Notes under the pieces: model-generated
What the model was told of the DNA's origin: nothing
Databases searched by the model: none
The model's input: only the letters and a program-made list of their open reading frames with translations
Program-made: the position numbers and the translations under genes
Part shown: piece after piece, positions 1 to 13,643 of the stretch
Position numbering within the stretch: position 1 is the first letter of the stretch
Layout: every line of letters begins with the position of its first letter
Assembly (NCBI GenBank): GCA_026168455.1
Contig: CM047425.1
Coordinates: forward strand, 91,391,580 to 91,455,579
Length of the DNA: 64,000 nt
Source of the DNA: Theocolax elegans
Taxonomy: Eukaryota; Arthropoda; Insecta; Hymenoptera; Cerocephalidae
Reading direction: 5' to 3'

Positions 1-2032
1 TCATTGCTGATTTTGAAAGTGCGTTTCTACACATACCGCGTTCTTTAGTGTAATTAAAATATCCGAAAAGATAAAAAAAATTCCATACTCTATATAAATA
101 ACAATTTGTTCGCAATATTAAAAAAATTGAGTATAAGTAAAAAATGTATTTACTTCCAATTTTTACAATCGAAAACTCGTTAATTAAATTTTTAATATTT
201 CTATAAAAACTACTCAAAAAATTAACAAAATGAGATGTTAAAGCTTGAAATCGAATGTTTCGAACCTGATATATGAGCATATCAAAAAACGATGCAAAAA
301 ATTTCCATTCAACATAATGTTGATATGGACCTTTTTTAAAAAAATTGGTTCGAATAATAAAAAATTACGTTTTAAAACGTACACGAAAGGTAAATCTATT
401 TTTTCCATTTTTTTTTACTTCAGAATAAAGCATGACTAAGACTTACAGTAAAAAGCACTTCGTGATGCTAGTATTCACATGTTTCTTCAATCAAAAATAT
501 CGATCATTTTAGAAACTTTGATAATTTTAAAAAAATGTTTACTATTTTTAACTATTATTGCAATAATTTAGAAACAAAGGTAACTGAATAAACCTAAAAT
601 AAATTTATGCTCTAAAAAACGACGTTTCACAAACTATTATTTTAACGATAACATAAAGAAAAATCAAAAAAACAGATTTTTAAAAACCAGCAACATTTAA
701 ATTGGCTTTAATTTCCATAAATGATGGCTAAAATATTTTTGAAAACGCGTCGATTGAGCTAAAATATAGTTTAATCGCCTTGACAGAGCCGAAGGTACAA
801 TAGTACTACATACACAGACACATACATAAATACAAAACTTACATATTTCGAATCTCCGAATGTCAAAACATCGATAAAACATAAATTTAGTAAATTTTTT
901 TACTATTACTTACTGTATAGCAATAACAAAAAGGTAAATTATTAGAACTTAATTATATTTATTTTTAGAAACTACAAACGAGCGTTTTATTGTACCTAAA
1001 ATTTATAACATTTTTTTAATTTTAAGTTCTTATAATATTAGTGCCATATAGGTAAAATAGAAAATGTGAAACATAGGTATCTATAATTTTACCTTATTAA
1101 TACATCAAATTGATAGATAATTTGATTAGACAATTGACAGTTATTAATTAAAACTATTGAAAAATAGGTATAAATTTTACAATCGGAATGGTAAAATATA
1201 AAGAAATAGTAATTTTAAAGTCTTCAATTTGGATATCGTAAAAACAACGTTGGATAAGTATAGTATTCAATTATTAAAAATGAATCTTTGAAAAACAAAT
1301 TAAATATGCATGCACGAAAATAGTGTGCGTAAGCACGAATGGATATACCAAATATAATAAAATATATTTGTTGAGTATATTTTTTTAGTACTGAATATTT
1401 AAAAAAATTTTAACTTTTTTGTGTAGAATACCCGACATTTAAAGAAAACCATTTTCGAATTATTTCTTAAATCCGATATGAGAAAAAAGATTTAGCTAAC
1501 ATAGAAATAAAAGATAATTATAAGTAATAGATAATAGTAGTTGATAAAGTCTAGGGAATTAATATGTTTATCCAGAAGTGAGGAAGACAATTTGTTCAAG
1601 TTATATAACGTAGGTGATCGAGTCCGAGTTCCATATAAGGTTTAGGATTTCCCAGTCAGTTTGGCGATTGTGCCACCTAAGTATAATACTTTAACACTTT
1701 TACCAATAATACTTTCGGAAGAAACTAACGAATAAGATTAAACCGAAGGAGAAGTCCATTAACTGCGAAACTGAGCATATTGACATAAGAAAGATTGACT
1801 TACAATTACTCAAAACTTGTCGTCCAAATTCGAGAGTAATTAGCTCGGAAACATTCGGGCCTCCCACTAGGGGAATTCAATAATTCAAATGAGAGTCTCC
1901 CCTCAGCCCCGTCGTATTCTCGAGAAAATCAAGCAACTCTCCGAAAAACTCGACGAAACTTTATTAAAACCATCGAGAGAGTCTGTATAACTCGATCGTC
2001 GGTTGACGTACACGTTTCTCTTCTCGTTTCAG
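1..2032. other. AT-rich non-coding flank, probably intron of the LRR gene
   Basis: No convincing exon was found on either strand. Short ORFs here are low-complexity. The last 150 bases become less AT-rich and end in a pyrimidine-rich acceptor (TTCTCTTCTCGTTTCAG) that opens the LRR exon at 2033. The stretch is therefore most simply the 3' part of an intron whose upstream exon (5' UTR and signal peptide) lies left of the window or is too short to recognise here. Confidence 0.5.
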
Positions 2033-5000
2033 ATCCTCTGCAACACAGGTGGACTGCAGGACATCCCAAATAGACTACCCACTAACGTTGAGGATTTATC
2101 ATTATCGAAAAACGACTTCATCACCATACGAAGCGAGGCGTTTTCACGATTAAGATCACTTCGTAAATTAATACTCGACGGCAACAACATCTCGGTGATC
2201 AAACCATTTGCATTCCGTGGTTTGAACAAGCTTCAACACCTTTCGATAGCTCATACACCATTGGAATACATCGGTGAATTTTCGTTCGCGGCGCTTCAAA
2301 ATGTGAGCATCATCATCTTGGCGTACAACAAGATCAAGTACATCAAGGGCAAGGCGTTTGCCGGTAGCTCGCAAATCAAGTTCATTATGCTGAATAACAA
2401 TCCGTTGCACACGATACATAGCAATGCATTTTCCGGGCTGACTTACGTCGAACACCTGATATTACCGATTGGTATAACCAACATCGAAGCGGACGCCTTC
2501 AATGGCCTGGAATACGTGGGCTTGTTGAAGCTGACGTTTATGGATCTGGATGGTCTGATACCCTACACCTTCCGTGGGCTCAAGTGAGTTATATGCCACT
2601 TTTATGTATTTTCGATCATAGACCAGACGCGTTTACGAGCTACACCAACGATTTTAACTTTCACGATCCAACTTTCTGGTTTACCTTTTTTTTTTATTTT
2701 TATTTCATTGTTCGAATTTTGATTTTCCACGGACCAGATGCTCCTCCTTCGTTTTATGTGTGTGAGTTTATACTTCATAATAAAATATTGATGCTAGTCT
2801 GTGTAATTGCTAATCTCAGCAAATGTAAAGCACTTAACCACCTACCTACAAATTTATCAATTCCTTTATTTTGTTATTGTTATACGTTATTAAATAATCA
2901 CTATCTGCACGTATTTCATTTTTTTATAAACTCATAATAACTAACTTTAACAAGTGCAATATTTTTTGTGTACTCTGTTTTTACAAAATCATACGTTAAA
3001 AACACGTTTTAAACATTCCATAAAACTTGCCCAAATTATTATTAATATAATAGTTGACGTAGACATATTCATAAAAATTAAAAAAAATATTCATCACGAT
3101 TTTATTTAATTAACTTGCTTTATATTTCCATAGTATAGGAAACAGACATAATTTTCTTGACTCAATCTCCATAAAGGCCTACACTAATTTTACGAACTCT
3201 TTTATTATTAAGGTCCGCAACATACTCACAAGTTTTACGAGCTTATTGCAAGCTATATACCTGAAGCATAACTCTTAATTAATTTTTTTACTATATTTAA
3301 CCATTGTAATTTATTATCACAACTAAATTTATAAATTATTTATACTTTCAGATAATAATATATTGACTTTAAAGTTAATAACGGATTCGTATAATAAATT
3401 TCTATATATAAACATTAACAAAATATAACTAATTATTACAGTATATTGATATAAATTAACTCGTATTCAGATGCATTACATTTATTTGCATGTTCAAAAA
3501 TGAATTAAATTGTTGAAGTATACAATTTATATTATTATGTTGACTAATTAGTAATATATTATTAAATAATATTTTAATATCACTTCACTAGGTATTACCA
3601 TCAATGCCAAGTAACCATCACAATTTGAAAAAAAAAGCTTGTATTATTAATTTTAATTGCTAGGAAATCATTACTCTTGACCTACACGTATTATCTACTT
3701 CGTTTTTAATCCGTCGCACGTCCCGAACATTCGTACATCGTTACTCCTTCTAAATTAATTTCTTTTGATAAAGAACGTTCGGAAATATTACATTTAATGA
3801 TATGATCGATAGCATATTTTTAATACTTTTACCTCAAGTGCAACACTATTCTGCTATGCGTGCAGTTAAATAAAATTAAACCAAACATATAAAATTTATA
3901 ATAAAAAAAGACATCTTTGTAAAATTTCGACAATTAAAAGGTTAAAATAGATTTTTTATTGATTTTAGATGATTCAGTGTCTTTCTAAGCGTTCGTAATT
4001 GAAATTTATGGTAAAAAATATAGAATTTTAATATTTCTAAGGTGTACTTGTCTTCCTGAATATAGATTAATGGATATCTTTATCGACTTTATGAGAACTC
4101 TATAAAATTTTATTACACCTCATAAAACTATACACTTTTCCTTTCGACTATAAATCTATCTATTTAGTAGATCTCAGAAAATTCGTTTTTTTCTTTAATA
4201 CAATATCTTGGTAATAACGGAAAGGAAATTACTCACATTGATGTGTGCTTTAAAATAAAAGATGGTTAAAGGAAATCCTACTTTCAGTTTTATAGGAAGC
4301 CAATTTTGAATATTTAACTTAATAATAAGATGAAATTGTTAATGAGTAAATGTGTAACATAGAATATACCGTGATGCCAATAAAGAGAAACGTGTAAAAT
4401 AAAAATATGAAATTGTAGGAGGATATTCGTTACTAAAAAACTCAAACGCTAAATTATTACACCTTTTCCTATGCAATTGCTATTAGAATGTAAATGTACG
4501 CGAAATATTCATTTAGGTATAACAATGTGTTCTTCGCTATATATGTGTGCGCTGCATCCGACAGTTAACGTACCTGGGGATCATATTAATCGCTGCGTAA
4601 TAGTCTGCTGTCTACATAAATAATATATTTAAAACTGTAATTTTGGTAATTAAATATCAACAATACTAAAATGTATAAATATATACTATATTAACATTTA
4701 CAATACTAAATTTACAATAATAAATATTTAATTTTATATAGGTATATATATACGTAAACATTCGACATAGCCGAGGTAATAGTGTAAACTGTCGAAAAAA
4801 AAATATATATATATAAATAAATACCGGTTGTATTGCATTTATTGATTCAAAAACTTTCTAAATGACATTTCTTATGACAGTAGTGGTTGCACATTATATA
4901 CAATATATACGATAATACAAAGATGTAAATCTTAACATTTCAAAAGTGCGTACCTTGCTACCTTAATTACTTCTTGATACTAATGTAGTAAAACCACAAA

Positions 5001-7787
5001 GTCAATTCTGGCCTCTACTCTTGTAGTTTGCTCGTACCAGTCAAAGGGTTATGAGCGGCGATGCTAGATTGCAAAGACCTTCGGTATATATAGCGAAGCA
5101 TAGACAAAGTGTACGTACTTTGATTACGTATATCAAAAGTCTCCTCGTGCTGGCATCACTAGTTAATAAGAGTCTAGAGGATGATTCTATACCTTTGAAA
5201 CAAAAGAATCTAACTTAGGATCGTATCATATTTTATCCCACTCAACAAAATAATTGTTATTTCGTATATATCATATTAAAAATTATCTCTTCAACCTTTT
5301 GTTCAACTATATTTATTCTTATATTCTTTCAGTTTTATCAATGGTTTCTTATTATAAAAAAAAATTATTATCGACTATAATTTAAGTGAAGATTTTATTT
5401 GACAAAAATTTAACAAAGGTAAAGTTGCATTCGAGACATTATATATATATATAAATCTTTATTTATTGTTTTGATGTCTCATTTACTTAATCAACGTTAC
5501 AGATCAAAATGATTGAGATCTTTATAAGAAAGATATCGTGTAAATCATCTTTTCATTTATCGAATGCTTTTACAGCATCTTTTAGGATTATTAACTTTCA
5601 ACTTCCTTTCTGTTCAATCATGAACAATTAATCCGCACCCTCATTTTTATTTCTTTTTAAATTTTCCTAAGCAGTTATCTTATAATGTGATTATTCATCA
5701 ATTATTATAAACATTCATTCATATCATATCACGAAGTTGAGATAAGTACTAAATAAGATATAATATTCAAATAATTTAAAATTTTTTGTTTTACCTATAG
5801 TACTTTAGTGCATACGTATGCAATTCATACTGCATTCAACAAAATAATACTTGAATATAAATGCAGATGAATGTATTAAATATTATACAAGTAAATGTTT
5901 TTTAATGTTTCTTTTTATAATGCTTGTTGTATAAAGAATTATTTATTAATTATAACTGGAATCCAGTGATTCTTATTATACCTTGTTATGAGAAGTTTAC
6001 TGTATTCCGTGAAAAGTTAAACTTATATTTTAAAATTCAGAAAGTGGTAAAGAAGTTAACCCCATTATAAACCTCTGTATTTATAAAGTGTTAAACATAA
6101 ATTAATTTAAAAGTTTAAACTTGATTTTCTCTCATAATGTTAATTTACACGTATATATTTTTAATGTGCGAATTATAACAATATGATTTGAACAGTAATT
6201 ATTGATAATTACAATATATTATAAACACAGTTATTCTCTACGTTTCTGTTGGAAATATTTGTTGCATACAAATAAAATCGAGTACATTGACATTATAATA
6301 GGCATTTGATGTATATATATATATATACATTATTCATTTAAATATTGATGCGTGTTCTTTTATTTTAAAGTAACGTTTTTCTGTGGTTGTGTTGTTGCTT
6401 GTTTAATCTTTTAGAGTGTCGCTTCAATTTTTATACGTACAATACTTTATAAGGTTATATATAATTTAATAGATGTAGTTGCGAGCAAATTATTCGGACG
6501 ATGATATTTTGATTAATAAACTGTATCTAAAGGTGATGTATAATTAACGTAATGTGTTATCTTTGAATCGCAATCAATTATATACTTAAATATGTACGAT
6601 AAATAAATTTATCGATATTCCCAAATCAAGCTGAAGAAAAAAAGAAACATAATAAACATTTTACAAAAAAGAAAATATTTATCACGTGTTTTTTTTCTAC
6701 TAATTACCGAATTTCATTACCGAATTACTATTAAATTGCAACAAATTATTCAGGATTTGTATATTTGTAAGTTCACGGTCGAATAAATTTATATAAAAAT
6801 GAAACAAAACTTATATAGAAAAAATCGTTTTGGGCAGAGATTAAAGTCGTTTTTTATAGTGAATTCTTCATTCAATATAATAAAACACATTATTTTCAGG
6901 CACCAAAACATTGAATTATATTTGTATACATAATTATCAAACTATAATTAAAATATTTAAGCTTCATTTTTGATGCACAAAAAAACACAAAAATGTTTCA
7001 TTCTTGAAAGCACAATCCACCCTATATGCCTTTTCCTATTGACAAAGTTGAAACAATATCGCATGATACTTTTTATAATTTGTTATAATTTAATATTCAT
7101 TATTTTTTAAAACACACTATAGATCGAGATTTATTCGGTCCCTACGTAATACTTATTAATAATATATATTTCGGCTCGAAAGTTTCGTAGACCCCGTGTA
7201 AACTTATACCCAGTACAAAACAGTTTACGATATAAAAAATCTGTTTTTGACAATTAGATAAATTTGTGTTCTTTAGGAACGTACGGACGCTGCTGATTCA
7301 AACAAGCGACCTGGGCATCATCCACAAGGACGCATTTTTTGGTTTGGAGCACGTCGATCGTCTCGACATCGTGAGTAACAAAATCGATGCGATTGAAGAA
7401 TTTCATTTGAATTCGAACTACTCGATCAACATGCTCCGATTCCACAAGAACCACGTGCTCAAGGCACCGAAATACGGTGACGCGTCGTTTCGCGTGAATA
7501 CGATTATCGCGGATGAGAATCACTTCCCGTGCGATTGCCAGATCCATTTGGTACTCGAGAGTGACTTTGTCAACGGCTCGGTTAAGGAATTTCGCGAGCG
7601 TAATTATTGTATATCGACCGCCGAGCTTAACGGCAAGCTCATGAGCAAGGTCGATTTGGATTCGATCGCGAGCTGTCACGATAAGCTTACAAAGGACAAT
7701 TATGGATCAGGTGTTAGTATCGGATCCAATGGTCTCAGTTTCGTGGTTATCGGTTTGATTTATCTGTCGAGGTTCATTTTCTCATGA
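2033..7787 (+). CDS. Leucine-rich-repeat cell-surface protein, 3' two exons (5' end missing)
   Basis: Two exons, 2033-2583 and 7277-7787, join in frame (phase 2: AA + G gives Lys) across a GT-AG intron of 4693 bases. The product is 353 codons of an extracellular LRR protein. The first exon opens with an LRRNT-like cysteine (ILCNTGGLQDIPNRLP), then about nine 23-24-residue repeats of the L..L.L..N.I..I...AF.GL type run across the splice. The last exon adds an LRRCT cap with four cysteines (CDC near 7530, C in NYC, C in SCH). The final 18 residues are hydrophobic after a Gly/Ser-rich spacer (GSGVSIGSNG), which fits a GPI-attachment signal better than a single-pass anchor with a cytoplasmic tail. 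Proteins of this build (connectin, chaoptin and relatives) act in cell adhesion or recognition. I cannot name the orthologue. No signal peptide is seen, so an upstream exon is missing. Stop codon TGA at 7785-7787. Confidence 0.85.
2584..7276 (+). other. Long intron of the LRR gene
   Basis: The donor GTGAGT is at 2584 and the acceptor TTCTTTAG ends at 7276; they join exons of matching phase. The 4.7 kb between is very AT-rich with small AT microsatellites (for example 6317-6329). I see no exon, RNA gene or clear mobile element in it. Confidence 0.75.
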
Positions 7788-8109
7788 GGATTCAAGGAAA
7801 TCGGTTTATCTATCTTTCTCTTTACATGTCGACTCTAAGGTTGTGCAAATTTATATACATACTTTATATATACATACTCGTTATAGGAGACGGTGTTGGA
7901 ATTGAAATATCTTGACAAATTTATCTTCGCAAGTTTCCACCTACAAATCATTATAGTACGTATACACTTTTTTTTTATATTCAATTCTCACCCTTTCCGG
8001 GACTTCACGGAACATCCTACCTATATGTCTCGTGGTGTGATATTTTTTCGTACTCACCCCCTCCTAAGATTTTCCCAATCGTCTCGCATATACCCGGGAT
8101 TATACTCGT

Positions 8110-8682
8110 GAGGAAGGAAAAACCTTTAAGGGGGTTATAACTGTACAATCCATATCAAAAGTTAATTTTATTATTTAATCAGTTGTTTTTACTATAAATG
8201 TTCTATATTACTCTGTAAAATATACTGTTTTGTAGTTAATAATGGTGTTACAATCCAGAAAATCTTGATGAAATGGCGAAAAACGAGATGTTGTCCAACT
8301 TTTTGAGCGACACTGTACCTCGATATAGATATACTAATAGCGTTAACTTCAAATTTTGAATGCCTAATACTTAAAATCGAATACCGCTTGCCTTTTGAAG
8401 TTTTATATCTATGTTATTTTACATACCACATTGAATAAGATATTAGTTTTTTTATAATAAAATCCATAGAAAATTATTAAAGATATTAATTAAAATGTCA
8501 GTTTTAAAAGGAAGCGCCGGTAAGAGCCCACGTATAGGTACTTAGCTTTATGAATTTTATTCCGGAAAATAAATACCGTTTACATATCTGAAACTTTAAT
8601 ATGATTTTAAGTATAGTGAAATATAATTTTATAGAAAATCGAAAATTGTCATAACTCCCTTAAGTACAGGAAAACCTTCCTC
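8110..8682. repeat. Candidate inverted-repeat (MITE-like) element
   Basis: The left end reads GAGGAAGG, then CTTTAAGGGGGTTATAACTG. The right end, read on the other strand, gives GAGGAAGG, then ACTTAAGGGAGTTATGAC. The match is imperfect, about 40 bases long at each end of a 573-bp interval. No coding potential and no clear target duplication. Could be a decayed MITE. It lies 320 bases after the LRR stop codon. Confidence 0.4.
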
Positions 8683-11600
8683 GCGACGCACAAGGATATG
8701 GGTCATCCATCCAAATACTAAACACGGCAAATGTTGGCACGTCCCTGGAAGTTCGCCACAAGTCGGTTCATGTCAGTGATATATTATTAATTTATTCTTG
8801 AAGAAAACTTTTTAATTATAATTTATTATTAATTCAAAACAAAGTAAACGTATGTTTTTGTTTTACTGTTCTTTCTACTATTGTTATTTGGATACAGCAC
8901 TATAATGAGAAACTTGCAATTATTGTTTTGTCGACTATTTCTTTTCCGATCCGGAGTACCTTTAATATCTCACTATCAATTGTTGTAAATATTAAAATTA
9001 AATTAAAATAATTTCTCATTTCGACTGTCTCAAATTACAAATACAATAATTTTGATCTCACGCCTCATAAAGATTGAAATTTATTTAATTCAATTATAAA
9101 ATACTTTAAGCTTAACCCATACAAATGAAAGCAAAATTTAATAATAAAAATGCAAATCTAGCTTTCTAACAATTAAACAAGAGGTGTTCGAACATTTTAA
9201 AGGAATGTAAGATTCTAGTTATTGTATTTGTAATGTATTAATATTAGTTATTAAATAAAACCTATTATTTTGAATTAGAATTTTAATGAAATTTAATAAA
9301 ATTGACCATCGAAAATTGATAACGACATGTAAAGGTACTCATATAATTTTTAATATATAAGGATACTGTGAGCTTCGATTGTAAAATGTTATTATTGCAT
9401 CGCTATGAAATTTTTAACTGATCAGTTATCTATATATAACAAGTCAAAAAGAAAGTGGAATGATAGAAATCGCAGCGTTAAAGCATTATTTTAAGATACC
9501 CAATTTATGTATCCCATATACGCGATTTGTTTAAAATTACAAATACAGTAAATAAAATTTTGATATATTGTGCAAATGGGATATCTATGAAAAATTTAGT
9601 ATATATACTATATTGAAATCTATATCGAAAGCTTTAGATAAATTGTTATATTGAAAGCTGTTTTTACCAGTTGTTAACTAACGCTCGCAATTTAGCGCCA
9701 TTTATATTGTGTTATTACTATTATTATATTTTTTAAGTTATTCATTATTTAAATAAACTGATCGTCGAAATAATCATCGTGTATAGATAAATATTAATTT
9801 ATATTACAAAAAACAAACTGTATAATTGGATATAACTTCATACAATCGCCTACCTATAGAAAAAAAATTTACAAAAAAACTTAAAAATATAATTAACATA
9901 ATTTAAAAATCTTGATTAAATAAGCGCACTGTTGCAATAAAGATAGTAACTACAGCATTAGAAAAAGGTAATTTGCACGGTATCCTTAAGCTTGAGAAAT
10001 AGTTTTTTCATTTAATCATACATATACATAAAATCTGCGATAAATTGCGACGTTTGTACTTCTTTTGTTTTACTAACAAAAAAAATCGGACATATCTTTA
10101 GATAGCCATAGAGATTTCACCATAATGACAATGGGCCAAGGTGATGATAATTTAATAAGACTATAGGAAACGAATGAATCGAAACAGATGAAAGTATTAA
10201 AATATTGGGTAAAACCCAAATATACCTATATATACACAAACTCTGGACGATCGATTATATTTATAAATATTACTACTTCTAATATTAGCACTACAAATCT
10301 ATAATGACTAAATAAAACGACGAAAGAATATATATATAAGCGGTATAACGCGTATATACATATACATGATGTATATCGAAATTCACACAATGAGCTTGTA
10401 ACGAATAAAAAATACATATGCTGGATTCCACTATGTATTCCAAATATTTCGTGGATGAAATTGTGCTAAACGTTTAAAAACGAATTGAAAGTAAACCTGT
10501 ATAGTTGTTGAAAGTTAATTTATAGTTATTCATTTTTTTTATCTAATATGTTTTTTTTTTTCAATGAGATTGTGGTATATACTCATTAATATATTATACT
10601 ACAATTGGTTTGTAATTATAATTTATTGTTGAAACTAAAACACTGTACCTATAATGTAATTACTTTGAAGTTTCAAAAATATGCATAATATGTAAATTAA
10701 TATAGTTTAATTAGCAAATAATAAGAATTCATAATGTATATTTTCATGATTATCACAAAAATTCACTGTTCTATCATAGTTATATAATTTTAAATTGTAA
10801 ATTTACCCATTGTATATTGAAAAATAGTATTTTATGAAACTAACATGTTAAGGATATCTTACAAAATTAAAATGATTATTTTACAATTTATAGAGGGCAA
10901 GATATGTTTTTTAATTTAAATATAAGAAAGACTATTTTTACGCTATATGCAAAGTTCCGTTGAAGAAATTCGCCAACCTCTTACGGTTATAAACAAAACA
11001 AATTTTATTATTATATTACATACTATATAAAAAAGGAATAATACAAAACTTTAATGAAAGCAACACCATGTCAGTTTACCTTATTAATCGGAGTTTTATT
11101 TAAACTAAAAAACCTATCTGGCACTCCAGAAATTGAATAATAATTCTTTTAATTTTTTAATTAACAAGGGAGGGTGAAAGACAAATATTATCATCATTTT
11201 AAGATTATCATTTACAATAAGAAAATTAAATGGATAAGCAAAATATTTAACTAACAAATATGATTTATTATACATTGACTACACATCACACTACGATGTT
11301 GGATTAAAAAAAAAGCTAAAAATTATATAACTTTGGAAAGAACAATAAAAAATTAAGCATTATTTGGGTAAAAGAAAAGAGTTTAGAAACCTGTGTGTTA
11401 CAATAATTTTGCTAACGTATAAGTGAGGAGGTGTATACATACGTGTGATCATCGACAAAATGAAAGTAAATAAATAAATATATATAACATACGAAAGTAA
11501 AAAAAAAAGCTGCTTCGCCTAGATCGACCTGTTGCTACATGCACTTTTAATCTTCGAAACGGACGTATAATAGTTATAGGAAATTTTAATAACGAAGAAA

Positions 11601-12933
11601 AAACAACAAAAAGAAAAAATAAATACACAGCACTACTCCAAATGAGTTGGCCTCTATATATATACGACGTTCGCGCTGTCTAAATAGATCTCAAGATCAT
11701 CCACACGAGGATCGACGATCAATTCGTTAACTGCAAGTGCGACGTATATACATATAAATATATAAATAAACAATTGACCTTGTATGGATATAGTTTACGA
11801 TATTTTTCAAACTTTGGTCTATAGTATTTTATACCGCTACAATGTCGTGTGTCAACATGATATACGTTATACTATATGAATAACAAAATGCTATAATAAT
11901 ATAATGGTAATACTCTTTATCTTTAAGTCTTGATGGTTTGCATCGATCGATTTCTTGATTGATCCAAAATATATATGATCGTCGATTAAGAAAAATCGAA
12001 CGTACCTTTTGATTATGTAAATGATAATAAAAAAAACATGAAACAAACAATTGAACTATTTCAGGACTTAAGAGAAAGACTATTCAACGAATAGAACTAA
12101 GAATTTAAGAGTGGAACTCAAAAATACTAATTTCTTATTTATTTTTCTATTTGAAATTGTTTTATATTAAACGTACCTTCACCTGTTCATTTTACATTTA
12201 ATAATATATTGTTTTTTTAATAGAGCACAAAATAATAGGTTGTGAAAATAGTAGTCTGTTTACCAAATCGACAAATGAATTTAACCAATGAATAATTTAA
12301 ACGTATATGGTAGGTAATTCAATAAGAATTCGAAGCATTTGCAAATTTGATGATCCCTATGTAGATTTAGAAATATCACTTGGACTGTACTCGAATATTT
12401 GACTAGTAGTGTTAAACAAGCAGCTTGTTACGTTTTGTATTACTTCCCATATATGCAAAATGTTAGAAATGAATATTTAATTAAACGTTGTAAGAATTTG
12501 AATTTTAATAAAATTTTCAATCTTTAATTAGAAATGTAAAAAATCGTATTTTTTTGTATTCCACTCTTATCGAAGGGTTGTGCCGAATATTCCTTGTGCT
12601 CAAAAAGTTGCTAGGATCGAACCACTTTAGAATTTAGATTTAGCGCCGAGAAGGATATCTGACAGAGTATTAAATAGTCCATTACGAGTGTCAATTTTTG
12701 CAATGTTCCCTCTATATTCGTGTCCACGATATAAAGAATAAAAAAGAAGCTTCCAGGGTGAAAAACAAAATTTGTTGCGAGGGACACGTTAAATGAAAGT
12801 AATATACTGATTAAACGGCCAAAAAAATCATTGTATACCGCATCGAACGCGCAGGATCGTTTTTTCCTTACTGCTCGTCGTTGCTGTTTCGTATAATTAT
12901 ATAAGGCTTCTGCCAATGTGAACTGAGCCTAAG

Positions 12934-13188
12934 AAAAAATAGGACTGAGTTTCTCTAAATAAGTTCTTGTAGTGCTCTTATAGTAAGTGCACTGCGTATA
13001 GTTGCAAAAAATATTGCAAGTCTATAATTCCATATTCTAATATAAATTTTTTAAAACTATATTGCATGGGTATACGATCATAAATATTGTAATAAACATA
13101 AAACATTTTTCTAAATTCGTCATGGTTACCACTTAGTTATTACTTAAAAAATGCTCTTTAATAGCTAAGAAACTGAGTCCTAGTTTTC
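12934..13188. repeat. Short inverted repeat, possible MITE
   Basis: AAATAGGACTGAGTTTCT (about 12937-12954) is matched in inverse orientation by AGAAACTGAGTCCTAGTTTT (13168-13187), framing 255 bp of AT-rich DNA just downstream (3') of NDUFA9. The arms are short and no target duplication was seen. Confidence 0.35.
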
Positions 13189-13552
13189 AAGTTGTCTCGG
13201 CAATCTACTGTGTAAGACTTTGCTTGGCCTTCGGTCAGCATAATAACCGAGGACCAACCTAGCTTGTATTTTTTATTGACATTGTCAGCAGAGAATGTAT
13301 ACACCGATTATCCTTCCGTCATGTAATAATTATTGTGGCTCCAAAATGTTCAACAGAAATATAATAAACAAACTAAATTAAAAGACAATTTGACATTGCC
13401 TAATTTTTTATAAATGTTGAAAACACAATTTTTTCTTTACAAAACTTTTTTATAATATAATAACAGACTTTTATTATTTACAAAATTCGTTTCTGCTTTC
13501 AACACTTTCAATGTATCAGCGGAACAAATATAAATGAGAATTGAATAAAATT

Positions 13553-13558
13553 TTTATT
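13553..13558 (-). terminator. Poly(A) signal of NDUFA9
   Basis: AATAAA on the minus strand, 86 bases past the stop codon of NDUFA9. Its hexamer and distance are normal for an insect 3' UTR. A cleavage site cannot be read from DNA alone. Confidence 0.5.
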
Positions 13559-13643
13559 GAATTTCATGTTCAGATATTTGTTGCAATAAATACGTGTTGA
13601 ATTTTCCTCTAAAATGTATTTATGTACTCAATTTGTAACTAAA

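Larger units (their letters stand above)
7788..13552. other. Intergenic region between the LRR gene and NDUFA9
   Basis: It starts with the 3' UTR of the LRR gene, which has no decisive poly(A) site. The rest is AT-rich and lacks credible ORFs on both strands. It holds two candidate inverted-repeat elements (8110-8682 and 12934-13188), listed separately. Confidence 0.6.

Noticed and set aside
2584..2937. 117-codon ORF directly after the LRR exon
   Set aside because: It begins at the splice donor and reads into intron sequence; the peptide is hydrophobic low-complexity, and the downstream exon in matching phase explains the gene better.
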